Assembly (NCBI RefSeq): GCF_006016075.1
Contig: NZ_CP040093.1
Coordinates: 1,116,001-1,180,000, forward strand
Length of the DNA: 64,000 nt
DNA from: Caloramator sp. E03
GTDB taxonomy: Bacteria > Bacillota > Clostridia > Clostridiales > Caloramatoraceae
Reading direction: 5' to 3'
Below the pieces are notes generated by a model. The model saw only the letters and a program-made list of their open reading frames with translations, was not told where the DNA came from and made no database searches. The position numbers were made by a program, and so were the translations under genes. Shown here piece after piece: positions 54,802 to 64,000 of the stretch (position 1 is the stretch's first letter; every line of letters begins with the position of its first letter).

Positions 54802-57519
54802 CTATTTCCAGCCTTGCATGAGGCACTTTTTCTTTTCGCTGCTGTCTAAAACGTTAGCACAGCTCTCCCAATTTATCTTTTTAACTTGGTTGTACCGCAG
54901 TTCAAAGGGATGCTGCTTTGGCACCGCATCTATTATATGCTTTGCCTCCTCAATTTCGTTTAATGCCACCTTAACCCAAACATCCTCCAAAACATCGGGA
55001 ATTTGTCCAAACAGATTTCGTATATTTTCAAGCCTTGATGACAAAAGTTCGTGCACTCTGTCCTCAACAGAATCCTTATACCTCATGTTGTAAATATATA
55101 CCTCATCATATATCTGCCCTATTCTTTGTATCCTTCCTTTTCTTTGCTCAAGCCTTGTAGGATTCCAAGGAAGGTCAAGGTTAATAAGGCTGCCGAGTGT
55201 TTGAAGGTTTAATCCTTCACTTGCTGCATCTGTTCCAACAAGTATTCTTAACTCATGATGCCTTACCATACTTTTTAATTCTTCCTTAGCCTTTTTTTCA
55301 AAAATACCTCCAAAAAATAAACCTGATTTATCTCCCCCTGCATAAAGGCCTATCTTTTCACTTTTTAAATCCTTTGACAGATTTTCTGCCACAAAATATG
55401 CAGAATCATAATACTGGGAAAATATAATACACCCTCTATCTATCCACTTTTCATCAATAAGTAGCTTTAAAGTCAGCTCATATTTTGGATCCTTTGATTG
55501 ATTGCTGTTTAAACATTCAATAAAATTTCTTAAGCAATCCTCTTCTTCCATGCTTAAATTATTAATTCCCTCTTTTTCTTCATCTATTTTTTCAACATCT
55601 TCTTCATAGTCCTCCTGATCTTTTAACATATTCCAATTATTAAGCATTTTCTCTGCTGTGTTTTTGCCTGCAACTATTGTACTTCCAACTCTTTTTAAAA
55701 GGAGAGTTTTTAAAAATCCTCCTCCTTTTATCCTCTTTTGAAGCAATAAACTAAATTGCTCAGCATATCCATAGGCTTTTTTAAGATAAGGCGGCAAAAC
55801 TATTGCCTCATTTTCACTTTCCCCAAATAACTTTACCTCTACTTTCTTTAAATAAGGCTCATTTGTTTCAGGGTTTATAGTGTTTTCCAAAAAATCTCTT
55901 GTTCTTCTTACTATATGCCTTATAAAAGGATTATAAAATTGAATAAAATTATTGTTTGCAATTCTTCCAAGCCTTCTATAATCAGGCACAGGAAGAGAAT
56001 TTATTGCATCTGTTGAAAGTACAAAATCCTCATCCCTCATCCAAGCACGTTTTCTTATAATGCCAAAGTTTATCTCTTCTTCATTCTCTGGAGGGAATGG
56101 ATCCCTTATCCAATCTATTATGCTCAAATCAAATTCATCAAATTTTTCTTTCCCAAGCAGCAAATTTAGAGCCTTCCCTGTCTGGGTTCTCCACCTGCTA
56201 AAGCTGCTTCCTAAAACGCTGTCGTTTTTCTGTGATAATATTTCAAGTAAATCCCAAGCTTCAATGGGGTATAGCTGCACAGGTGTTGCAGTTGCCAAAA
56301 GCATGCTCTTTGTTTTTTTAGATATATCCATTAAAAATTTCATAAGATTGTTTTGATTATATAAAGGAGCTCTTCCTTCATCATTCCCCTGATTATACTT
56401 TTTTCTTCTTGCCCTGTGTGCTTCATCAACTATTACACATTCATAGTCCATTGATAACAAATAATCTGAAACAGGTGAATTAGCTGTAATAAGCCCTTGG
56501 GATATAATTCCTATTCTTCTTGGACACTTTTTTATGCTTATATCTCCATTTGAAGGATATTTAAGCCCATTTTCATCAATCCACTCTTTCCCATTCCAAA
56601 CAGCCGATGGCATATCAAGAAGGCTGCTTATCTCATCCTGCCACTGCCATAGCAAAGTTTTTGGCACTATAATAAGTATAGGTTTGTCCCCATATAAGGC
56701 CATAAGCTGTGCAGCCATTGCAAGCTGAATAGTTTTACCAAGCCCAACCATATCCGCAAGTACATATCTTGCCCCGTATAATTTTTTATGGTCTTCAAAG
56801 GCAAGGCTTATAAAATACTTTTGATGTTCCCAAAGTCCAAGCTCCCTTCTATAAACAGGAGATTCTATAACAGTTGACGCTATGTCTGCATCCTTTCTCC
56901 ACTCATCAATTGAATATATAACTTTTCTTTGAGACAACCTTTTTATATCTTCAATTATAAAATCCGACAATGGTACTGCATATTTACTATTAAAGAAAAA
57001 ATCAAATTCCTCCTGAACCCAATCAACTGCTTCCTTTGAATCGTCTTCCCATAATAGCTCATAGTTTAATTTCCATGCATTGCTTGTTTCATTTACACTC
57101 CCTATAAACGATGTTTTCCTTCCATCCTTTAAAGTTATTACCCCAGCCTTTCCATGTATAAGCCCAAAAACATCATTGGGTATAACTTTAATCTCCATCT
57201 TCCCTGATTTTAATAGATTATAAAGCTTGTTAAGCCTTTCATGAGCATTTACAAACTTTTTTTCAGGCTCACTCTCACACCATTCTCTTCTTTGTGCTTC
57301 CTTTGCTGCCTTTGCCGTTTTTACATCCTCTATTGAAAGCTCTGAATTACAAACAACACGGATTTTCCCTTCTACTGACTCTAAAGCCTCACCTGCTATT
57401 TCAAAAATAGAGGAGCTGAAATAGCCCGCTATTCTATCATAAGCCAATGCTCCTCTTAACTTTTCATCTAAAAATGCCTTATCTAATTTTTGTCTTCTTG
57501 ATGAATATCTGTAAATCAA
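54802..57519 (-). CDS. PLD-SNF2 helicase of the Hma-type defence system
   Basis: 905-aa fusion. Residues ~1-185 form a phospholipase-D-like nuclease domain with a single H-x-K half-site (LIHGKAGVITL, H122/K124, then FIGSVNETSNAW). Residues ~225-905 form a Swi2/Snf2 helicase: Walker A DMVGLGKT (~259), DEAH box (VIVDEAHRA, ~365), ATATPVQL, and the C-terminal GTDAASEGLNLQ, DLPWNPTRLEQRKGRIQRIGQ. TTG start with GGGGTGG upstream. Together with the methylase, DUF3780 and DUF499 genes it forms a helicase-methylase-ATPase antiviral operon. 12 bp after the methylase stop. Confidence 0.9.
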   Translation of the reverse strand: MIYRYSSRRQKLDKAFLDEKLRGALAYDRIAGYFSSSIFEIAGEALESVEGKIRVVCNSELSIEDVKTAKAAKEAQRREWCESEPEKKFVNAHERLNKLYNLLKSGKMEIKVIPNDVFGLIHGKAGVITLKDGRKTSFIGSVNETSNAWKLNYELLWEDDSKEAVDWVQEEFDFFFNSKYAVPLSDFIIEDIKRLSQRKVIYSIDEWRKDADIASTVIESPVYRRELGLWEHQKYFISLAFEDHKKLYGARYVLADMVGLGKTIQLAMAAQLMALYGDKPILIIVPKTLLWQWQDEISSLLDMPSAVWNGKEWIDENGLKYPSNGDISIKKCPRRIGIISQGLITANSPVSDYLLSMDYECVIVDEAHRARRKKYNQGNDEGRAPLYNQNNLMKFLMDISKKTKSMLLATATPVQLYPIEAWDLLEILSQKNDSVLGSSFSRWRTQTGKALNLLLGKEKFDEFDLSIIDWIRDPFPPENEEEINFGIIRKRAWMRDEDFVLSTDAINSLPVPDYRRLGRIANNNFIQFYNPFIRHIVRRTRDFLENTINPETNEPYLKKVEVKLFGESENEAIVLPPYLKKAYGYAEQFSLLLQKRIKGGGFLKTLLLKRVGSTIVAGKNTAEKMLNNWNMLKDQEDYEEDVEKIDEEKEGINNLSMEEEDCLRNFIECLNSNQSKDPKYELTLKLLIDEKWIDRGCIIFSQYYDSAYFVAENLSKDLKSEKIGLYAGGDKSGLFFGGIFEKKAKEELKSMVRHHELRILVGTDAASEGLNLQTLGSLINLDLPWNPTRLEQRKGRIQRIGQIYDEVYIYNMRYKDSVEDRVHELLSSRLENIRNLFGQIPDVLEDVWVKVALNEIEEAKHIIDAVPKQHPFELRYNQVKKINWESCANVLDSSEKKKCLMQGWK

Positions 57520-57531
57520 AATACCACCCCA

Positions 57532-60411
57532 TTATACCCCGTCATGTCTTATTAATTCTATTAAAAGCTTTGAATATTTTGCTTCCTCCTGCCAATGCTT
57601 CATATTTTCTATATGTTCAAATGTAGCAATAAATTCAAGTATATTTATTATTGTACTTCTTTGGCTCCAGTAATAATTTGAAAGTTCATTTTTAAGCCAG
57701 TTTCTACCCTGCATTGTATTTTCTTCTTTTATTGACTGATGCAGGGCAGCAAAAACATTTCTTAAAAGGGAATTGCTGAAATTATCGCTTGTACCTATAT
57801 TTTTCATTCCAAATTCAAGGGCAGTTTTAAGCCTTGCATTATTTGCCTTTGTACTTTGCAAAAGATTTTTATATTCCTTTACACCAAATCCCTTGGCTAT
57901 TTCCTGATAAACTGAAAGCTGATTTACACCGCTTTTTTCTAAATCTAAGCCCTTTATATAAAACCTCTCTTGTGGGGTTAATGTTTTCCATGTAAATATA
58001 TCAAATCCTGATGGGGTTAAATAGTCATAAGCTATTTTTACAGCCTCACCTATTATATTTTCAACTGGTGATACATATCCTCTTTGACTTTTTTTAGAAA
58101 GCTCATATTCTACATTAATATCTTCTATTTTTTTATAGGAAGTTAAAACTCTAAGTGCCGCAGAGTATGCTGCTAAAATGTAATCTGCATCGTTAAAGTT
58201 AGGATCATCCTTATCATCAAGTTCCCTCATGCTGTCTATTTGCCTTTTTACTTCAATTTCAATCTCAGGGTAAAGTTCATCAATAAAGGCTGTTGTATCA
58301 GACAGCTGCTTTCTTAATACAAGAAGAACAGTCCCCTTTACATAATTCCCATCCTTTAGTCCACCTGATTCTGTTTCTGTTGCAATTGTCCATGCTGCAG
58401 TAACTTTAAGCCCTGCAGCCCAAAGTATTAATGTTAAATCAGCCCATACACTTACTGCCTGATGGGTAAACATTACGACTTGCATTCCATTATCCGGCAT
58501 ATTATTTGCTAAGTTTTTGTAAATTTCAACCATGCTCTGATTAAAATCTTCTCCTGTTCCCTTAACAGCAAGGGCTCTTTTGGAATCTGCATACCAGTCT
58601 GGGAATACATCAAGGAGCATTTTCTTATCCCATGCAAGGAAAAATTCAGACAGCTCATGGTAGTTTACAGCATCAGCATAAGGGGGATCAGTAAGCCAAA
58701 AAGTAGCGGTAGATTTAATTGTTCGTGCATCTGAAAGATACAAACAAGAATTTAAGTTAATATCAAAACAATTTAATGTGAAAATCCAGGCATTAATGAC
58801 ATCTATCATTCCTCTATTTCCATAATTATATAAAGTATTTAAAGCTTGATTAGAAAACACATCAACAACTTTTTCAACACCTATTCCTGAATTCCATCTG
58901 GAAATTTTTGAGTTAAAATTAGCTAACCTATTCACCCCCAACAGCCCAACAACCTTCTCCTTCTTTGTCTTTGCCTCCTTATCAATAAGCTCCATCAAAA
59001 GCCCGTGAACAAGGAGCTGCCTTGGGTTAAACAGCTGATGCCAATATGCCCATCCTCTTGTCCTTATTGGTTCGTCCGTTTTATCCCCTTCCTCAATCAT
59101 ACTGCTTGGAATATAGCCCTTTTCCTGCCATGCATTAAATCTTTCCTTTAAAAGCTCAATTACCTTCTCTTCTCTTTTTAAATCCTCTACTGTTGGCTCT
59201 GTATAATATCTATTGCCATTTTCCTCTTCATACCTTATACAATACAGCCTCTCTTTAAAAACATCCTCTTTACTTGACAAGAATTCATTCTTTTCCCATC
59301 TTCTTAAACCGTAAATTATTGTTCCGTCCTCAAGCCTTCTGTCCTTTCTTATTGCTGTAATAGGAGTTTCCATATTACAATGGGGGCAAACAAGCTTACT
59401 ATCTACAACCGTTCCTATTTCAGCTCTTTTCATCTCTTCATTTGTTGCATTCATCTTTATTTTAATATCAAATCCACCATAAGCATTATCCTTAAGTATT
59501 GCAACTGTTTTTGTCCCTTTACCTATAACAAAGGATGGTGACAGAGGCACTTTGTATCCACATTCTGGACATACAGTCTCATTGCAATATAGATATGCAT
59601 TTGCCCTATGCCCTTTTTCATTATGCTCTATACCCCACTTTGTTATTATTTCATCAGCCATTTTATAAACTCTTTCTTGAAATTCCTTTAACTTTTCTAT
59701 TTCATCCTGTGAACTTCCTAATATATTAAGGGATGACCATGTTAAAAGCATTGCAATTGGGTTTAAATCTGAGGCATATACATCAAATCCCATTCTTGCT
59801 GCTTCAAAGGGAATGCTTCCTCCCCCTGCAAAGCAGTCTCCAACAGTTGGAACCTTTCCAAATCTTTTCTCCCCAAGCTGTTTTACAAGCTCCTGAAGAG
59901 TGTATGCCTTTGTCCCAAGGTGCTCATTTATAACATCCCATTCCTTTTTGTCTTTAAGTTCAACCTCCTCAGGCCTTTTACAGTATTTTAATTTTTCATC
60001 GTAGCTCATCCTTTTAAAGGCAAGGCTTTGAGCAATATATTTTTCATCATTTGATAAGCCTTTTATGTACTGTATTTTCCCTGCTTCTTCAGTAAAATAC
60101 CTGTTTCTCTCATTTAAAGTTAAGTATCTGTATACTTCAGAGGCTGGAATTGATTTATCCTTTCTTAATTCTAATCCCTTATCATCCATTGTAAGTATTT
60201 TCAAAAATATTTCCCTATCCTTTTTAGGGTTATCTGTTGAAGGCATTAAAAGCCCAAGAAGCGTTGCTCTTACAAGTATAAGGGGCTTTCTTCCCCACCA
60301 TTTGCCAAGGCCAGTTAGTGTTTGCCCTAAATTTGCCTTTCTTTCCTTATAGCTTTCCTTTGAAAGTTTTGATATTGGAAATTGTTTTTCTATAAATGTT
60401 AAATCATCCAT
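57532..60411 (-). CDS. DUF1156 adenine-specific DNA methylase
   Basis: 959-aa DNA methyltransferase. The N-terminal DUF1156 motif is GLGKWWGRKPLILVRATLLG. The SAM-binding FAGGGSIPFEAARMG is near residue 192, zinc-binding Cys pairs lie in CPECGYKVPL and CPHCNMETP, and the catalytic motif is TDPPYADAVNYHELSEFFL (~573). It would methylate adenine, probably marking self DNA for the system. The long C-terminal ~380 residues are of unknown role. GGGGTG upstream of the ATG; 10 bp after DUF3780. Confidence 0.93.
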   Translation of the reverse strand: MDDLTFIEKQFPISKLSKESYKERKANLGQTLTGLGKWWGRKPLILVRATLLGLLMPSTDNPKKDREIFLKILTMDDKGLELRKDKSIPASEVYRYLTLNERNRYFTEEAGKIQYIKGLSNDEKYIAQSLAFKRMSYDEKLKYCKRPEEVELKDKKEWDVINEHLGTKAYTLQELVKQLGEKRFGKVPTVGDCFAGGGSIPFEAARMGFDVYASDLNPIAMLLTWSSLNILGSSQDEIEKLKEFQERVYKMADEIITKWGIEHNEKGHRANAYLYCNETVCPECGYKVPLSPSFVIGKGTKTVAILKDNAYGGFDIKIKMNATNEEMKRAEIGTVVDSKLVCPHCNMETPITAIRKDRRLEDGTIIYGLRRWEKNEFLSSKEDVFKERLYCIRYEEENGNRYYTEPTVEDLKREEKVIELLKERFNAWQEKGYIPSSMIEEGDKTDEPIRTRGWAYWHQLFNPRQLLVHGLLMELIDKEAKTKKEKVVGLLGVNRLANFNSKISRWNSGIGVEKVVDVFSNQALNTLYNYGNRGMIDVINAWIFTLNCFDINLNSCLYLSDARTIKSTATFWLTDPPYADAVNYHELSEFFLAWDKKMLLDVFPDWYADSKRALAVKGTGEDFNQSMVEIYKNLANNMPDNGMQVVMFTHQAVSVWADLTLILWAAGLKVTAAWTIATETESGGLKDGNYVKGTVLLVLRKQLSDTTAFIDELYPEIEIEVKRQIDSMRELDDKDDPNFNDADYILAAYSAALRVLTSYKKIEDINVEYELSKKSQRGYVSPVENIIGEAVKIAYDYLTPSGFDIFTWKTLTPQERFYIKGLDLEKSGVNQLSVYQEIAKGFGVKEYKNLLQSTKANNARLKTALEFGMKNIGTSDNFSNSLLRNVFAALHQSIKEENTMQGRNWLKNELSNYYWSQRSTIINILEFIATFEHIENMKHWQEEAKYSKLLIELIRHDGV

Positions 60412-60421
60412 TATAACACCC

Positions 60422-60985
60422 CTATTTATCTATCTCCCTTTGTATAGCATAATCAAAGAAATTCATTTGCTTTTTAGATTCCTCAATGGGATTTTCTGTT
60501 AGTGCATATCTTATTGCCTTTCTCCAGCCCCTTTTGTCGTATATATTTCCTGTTGCGGCATTTGTCATGGTAAAGAGCCACCATCTTTCCTCTTTAGACA
60601 GCCCAAGCCAGTTCTTTATGGCAGCAGGTATTACACTTGGATCGCAATCCTCTATTGCCCAGGCAAGCAAAACAAGCTCCTTGCCAAACAGCCTGTGAAC
60701 TGGTATTTGCCCAATCTGCCATTTTCCCACAGGGAGTTTATCTTTTTTAAGCCTTTCATTAAATTCAGTTTTAAGGCTCTCCTCTATCATCTTCCATTTA
60801 TGCTTTGTAAGCTCCACCTTTGGCATATCCCTTTTTATATCTAAAACCTGAATTTCTTTATCGTATTGCCATGTAAACCTTTCATAAACTATAATCTTTT
60901 TATCGTTTCCCCTTGGAATTATAACAAGAAAATGATGCTCCGATTCTTTAGGGTTAAAGCCAAATCCTACTACGTCCTTTGCCAT
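60422..60985 (-). CDS. DUF3780 protein
   Basis: 187-aa DUF3780-family protein: GFGFNPKESEHHFLVIIPRG at the start, KWQIGQIPVHRLFGKELVLLAWAIEDCDPS in the middle (by parts) and LSKEERWWLFTMTNAATG. It occurs between DUF499 and DUF1156 genes in this type of island, and its biochemical role is unknown. The ATG overlaps the DUF499 stop (TAATG), so it is coupled. Confidence 0.88.
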   Translation of the reverse strand: MAKDVVGFGFNPKESEHHFLVIIPRGNDKKIIVYERFTWQYDKEIQVLDIKRDMPKVELTKHKWKMIEESLKTEFNERLKKDKLPVGKWQIGQIPVHRLFGKELVLLAWAIEDCDPSVIPAAIKNWLGLSKEERWWLFTMTNAATGNIYDKRGWRKAIRYALTENPIEESKKQMNFFDYAIQREIDK

Positions 60986-63900
60986 TACTGAATTATCTCC
61001 CTTTCTTCAAATTCGTTTAGTGTTTTCTTTTTATCTGCAATGTAATCTAAAAATCTCTGCCCTGTTTCAAATATAGCTTTATTATATTCAAATGTTATAT
61101 TTACGCTGCCTTCTTTTATTAAAGAATTTCTTAAACCCTCTAATACTCCTTCAACTGACTCTGCACTGCATATTATACCTTTGCCCATTGATAAATCAAT
61201 CCATCCATCCTTTGAGGATGTATCATTTTTAAATATTGCAAGCCTTACATCACAAAGTTGAACTCCATGTTTTTTTAACATTCCTATCTCTTCATAGGTT
61301 GATTTAGTATCTTGAAACATGTAAGTTTTTATGAGGGTTAATTTTTTTGTTTTATCTATTTCCCTTGAATTTACTGCACCTTTTTCTATTTTTATCTGAA
61401 TTGGTTCAGAGTAAATACCTTTTCCCTCTGCAATAGCTATAACATAGACAGCATTATCTGGAATTTCAACCTCTCCTTCGTATATTCCTCCGTTTTCTTT
61501 AGGATTTGAACCATCGGTTGTAAATTTTATATCTACATTGGGTGAGCCTTTAAGCTCTAATACTTTCTTTCCGTTTTTGTCGTATATCCTGCCCTTTACT
61601 GTTATCTTATTATTCCAGAAAACTGCATCTCCAGTTTCATGTTCTCCAGTTGAATCTATACAAACAAAGGACAGCTTTAATTCCTTTGTTTTAAATTCGT
61701 TTGGATTATCAACTAAATTTGAAGCACTTGTGGCAGTGCCATCTATTTCATAGTAAATCTTATCCCCATACTGTGGGGTTAGCCTTAATACAGCCTCTCC
61801 TGTATCTTCATCATACCTTATCTGCTGTATCAATACATTCGTCTTTTCCTTAGGGAAAGGGCCTTTATCTATGTATCCGCCGCTTTGCCTCCATATATCC
61901 TTTCTTAACATATTTTGAAGAAGATTATCTAATGCACTGGGCTCATACCACTGCCATTCTGCGTTTGTGGCTGCCCTCTCTTTTATATCCTGCCATCTCA
62001 TTTCTTTTTGCGTAAAAAGCCTTGCTTCACATTTTATTCTTAGTTTTTCATCATCTAAATCCGTTGTAAACTTTTGCCTCTGCATTAAAATTTCTTTTAT
62101 CTGCTTTTCACCGCTGTATTCATTTCCTACAAACTGCATTAAAAAGTCTACCTTAAGCAACCCCATTTTTGAAGGATAATAAAGGCATTGGAAAGTTTCC
62201 CTTGCTGATTGCAAAAGCTCTAACTTGATTTTATCAAGTTTATCTAAAGCTTTTTGATATTGAGGATCGCTGTCTTTTACATTCTCATCCTTCATCCTTT
62301 TAATTATTGCATTTATTGCCTTATGCTCCTTTGCCTTTGTATATAGATTTTCCATAGTTCTTCTTTGCCCTGTTAAAAACATTATCCTGTTTTTAAATCT
62401 TTGATAATTATAAAAATCTTTAACTTCAGGGTTTAAATCATTAGCAAACTCATAAGGCTCAACTATTACAAGGGATACTTTGTCCTGCTCAAGCTCAATT
62501 TCATCTAATGCAGGAAATACATATAGCTTTTGGTAACAGTCTTGTAAACTTGGTTTAAATTTATCTTCAAGGAATAATCTAAGCTCCTTTTTTGCATTTT
62601 CATTGTCATAAGAATCTATAAGGGAATTCATTTCTGCTATTATATTTTTAGTGTTTTGGAAATATATTCTGCCGTCCCTGTCTGTATTAAGATACCATGC
62701 TTTCATTGCAAGTTCTTGAAGTGCTCTTTTTACCCTTGTTATATCTTTATCAGGCTCACAAAGATAACCTATTATTTCATGTTCTGAAAGTCCAAGGAGT
62801 GCATGGGGTACATCTGCAAGGGATGCTATTAATATTATTTTGCTTATATCCTGCATAGATGTTTCGTTAAAACTGCTGTCATAAATTTGTGCTACTGCTT
62901 TTCCGTTTGATGCTATATCATGGGATATTGCATTGGATAGGGAAGGCTTTATCTGTGTTATTGCTGTAAACATTTCATGGTCGTTAAGATTAAAATCATA
63001 AACATTAACTAAATATTTCTTTGAGGCTAATGGCTCATCTCCTTTATAAAGCTGATTTATTATTATTCTCATAAGCCTTATAAGACCTCTTGTCTGCTGG
63101 AAACCTGGGTTTTCTTTAAATCTTGCATATAAATCTTTTATTACTGGATGAAAAGGATATGAATCTTTAATTCCAATAAATATCTGGTCTGCTGATATGC
63201 TTGTATATCCCATCTGCCTTGCTTCATTTACTGCAGATTTATATGCATTTGCAATTTCATTTATTTCATCATTATTGGGAAGTTCTTTAAAAAGCCTTTT
63301 TCTTAAAATATGATATACTTCGTCTGATGACTGCTGAACTGGCTCTATGTTTAGTGCAAAACGGTTTATTTCTCCTTCAAGTTCTTTAAAGGATGACTGT
63401 AAAAGCTCACTTCCGCTTTCATAGCTTGCCCTAAGATCAGATATAACAAGGCACACATTTGAGAGCTCTTCCTTTGCTATGGCATTGAAGAGATTGGCAA
63501 GTGCTGTTGTTGTAATTACTGCAAGATTAGTATCCCCTACGACTCTTGATTTTGCATTTTCAAGATATGGAGGAAGTTCATCAAGAAGTATAAGCAGAGG
63601 CTCACCCTTTAAAAGGTTAACCCATGCTGATTGACCTGGTGCCTGAAGAGGAGAATAGTAGTCTTTGAAATATTCTTTTTTGCCAAGCTGCTCTGCAATT
63701 GAACCCCATATTCCAAAGGGGGCATCCGATTCTCGCCCTGTAAAGGCAACGACTTTTATCTCCCCAAGGGGACTATAATTGAATTTTTCACCAAGTATTT
63801 TATTCCTAAGCTTTGGATATTTAGCGAGAAGACCTAAAGCTATCATGTTGTGAGTTTTACCGCCGCCCATAGACTGGGTAAGTTTTATTATCCCTGTTTG

Positions 63901-64000
63901 TCCTTGTCTGTGAAATCTTTTAAAAGCTGTATCAAATAATATGCTCATGCCTTGAGTTATAAAGTTTTCCTCAAAAAATTCCTCAGGATTTATCCTGTTT
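60985..64000 (-). CDS. DUF499 ATPase of the Hma-type system (partial)
   Basis: Large ATPase, at least 1004 codons in the window. The frame is open through the right edge (NRINPEEFFEENFITQ precedes the Met at 63948), so the N-terminus is missing and that Met is not the start. Walker A is LTQSMGGGKTHNMI and Walker B LLILLDELPPYL, typical of DUF499 STAND-like/AAA proteins. The middle has long helical segments and the C-terminus Ig-like beta-repeats (TFTSDGSNPKENGG-like). It is the upstream gene of DUF3780, DUF1156 and the PLD-SNF2 helicase. Confidence 0.9.
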   Translation of the reverse strand, partial: NRINPEEFFEENFITQGMSILFDTAFKRFHRQGQTGIIKLTQSMGGGKTHNMIALGLLAKYPKLRNKILGEKFNYSPLGEIKVVAFTGRESDAPFGIWGSIAEQLGKKEYFKDYYSPLQAPGQSAWVNLLKGEPLLILLDELPPYLENAKSRVVGDTNLAVITTTALANLFNAIAKEELSNVCLVISDLRASYESGSELLQSSFKELEGEINRFALNIEPVQQSSDEVYHILRKRLFKELPNNDEINEIANAYKSAVNEARQMGYTSISADQIFIGIKDSYPFHPVIKDLYARFKENPGFQQTRGLIRLMRIIINQLYKGDEPLASKKYLVNVYDFNLNDHEMFTAITQIKPSLSNAISHDIASNGKAVAQIYDSSFNETSMQDISKIILIASLADVPHALLGLSEHEIIGYLCEPDKDITRVKRALQELAMKAWYLNTDRDGRIYFQNTKNIIAEMNSLIDSYDNENAKKELRLFLEDKFKPSLQDCYQKLYVFPALDEIELEQDKVSLVIVEPYEFANDLNPEVKDFYNYQRFKNRIMFLTGQRRTMENLYTKAKEHKAINAIIKRMKDENVKDSDPQYQKALDKLDKIKLELLQSARETFQCLYYPSKMGLLKVDFLMQFVGNEYSGEKQIKEILMQRQKFTTDLDDEKLRIKCEARLFTQKEMRWQDIKERAATNAEWQWYEPSALDNLLQNMLRKDIWRQSGGYIDKGPFPKEKTNVLIQQIRYDEDTGEAVLRLTPQYGDKIYYEIDGTATSASNLVDNPNEFKTKELKLSFVCIDSTGEHETGDAVFWNNKITVKGRIYDKNGKKVLELKGSPNVDIKFTTDGSNPKENGGIYEGEVEIPDNAVYVIAIAEGKGIYSEPIQIKIEKGAVNSREIDKTKKLTLIKTYMFQDTKSTYEEIGMLKKHGVQLCDVRLAIFKNDTSSKDGWIDLSMGKGIICSAESVEGVLEGLRNSLIKEGSVNITFEYNKAIFETGQRFLDYIADKKKTLNEFEEREIIQ

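Noticed and set aside
54802-64000. DISARM class 1 as the identity of the defence operon
   Set aside because: A DUF1156 methylase and SNF2 helicase fit, but DUF499 and DUF3780 are not DISARM proteins and no DrmA, DrmB or separate DrmC is seen.

Overview
The window is AT-rich DNA from a low-GC Gram-positive anaerobe of the Clostridia. The evidence is the base composition, the strong AGGAGG/GGGGTGG ribosome binding sites with many TTG and GTG starts, the spore-photoproduct-lyase-like and ferredoxin proteins, and the typical clostridial gene families. A Caloramator-like member of the Clostridiaceae is possible but is only a guess. I saw no rRNA or tRNA genes.

Layout. 0-4.6 kb: a minus-strand LacI-regulated ribose-type ABC sugar importer operon (regulator, lipoprotein, ATPase, permease running off the left edge), with a readable promoter and two operators. 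4.8-8.5 kb: a membrane-anchored zinc peptidase coupled to a small coiled-coil protein, a kinase-fold protein and a CmpB-type membrane protein. 8.5-15.6 kb: a minus-strand 5'-methylthioadenosine (MTA) salvage cluster with an MTA/SAH deaminase, a methylthio-nucleoside phosphorylase, MtnA and a PLP sulfur lyase. It is headed by two overlapping nitrilase-family genes, one of which has lost all three catalytic residues. 16.5-20.8 kb: a mobile-DNA hotspot with a DDE insertion sequence, a broken GNAT gene, an IS30-family element and a RAYT-type (REP-associated tyrosine transposase) gene. 21.2-24.3 kb: an MBOAT/SGNH pair for polymer O-acylation. 24.5-26.2 kb: gene remnants (a twice-frameshifted iron-sulfur flavoprotein and a truncated PucR-like regulator). 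26.6-31 kb: a PHP phosphoesterase and a Fe(III)-type ABC importer. 31-36.9 kb: a ferredoxin and an FmdB-type zinc ribbon that share a CsoR-like palindrome, a DUF2089/SHOCT-like operon, a Ca2+-type P-ATPase and a two-repeat CRISPR relic. 37.4-40.5 kb: an HlyD/ABC-2 export operon. 40.8-42.6 kb: a nucleosidase coupled to a radical SAM protein of the spore photoproduct lyase family. 42.6-52.5 kb: a cluster with two VTT (TVP38-type) membrane proteins, two small glycosyltransferases (TIGR04283 and TIGR04282/DUF2064-like), a CCG iron-sulfur protein, a triple-rhodanese lipoprotein, a kinase-fold protein and an amine oxidase. 53-64 kb: a defence island of the helicase-methylase-ATPase (Hma) type, with DUF3780, a PC4/YdbC protein and an unknown 331-aa protein. 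It continues past the right edge.

The most pervasive feature is a family of about 30 short intergenic units (core AATAAGTAACCGTCCC or its reverse complement). They are usually arranged as inverted pairs, and three or four are built into a ~230-bp composite element. One full composite lies directly upstream of the RAYT gene, and another lies 10 kb away in opposite orientation inside the MTA operon. A second composite ('element L', three copies) uses the same end units around a different core, and a GGTGCCTGGCACC palindrome recurs six times beside them. Together this looks like a clostridial REP/BIME system with its transposase in the same window.
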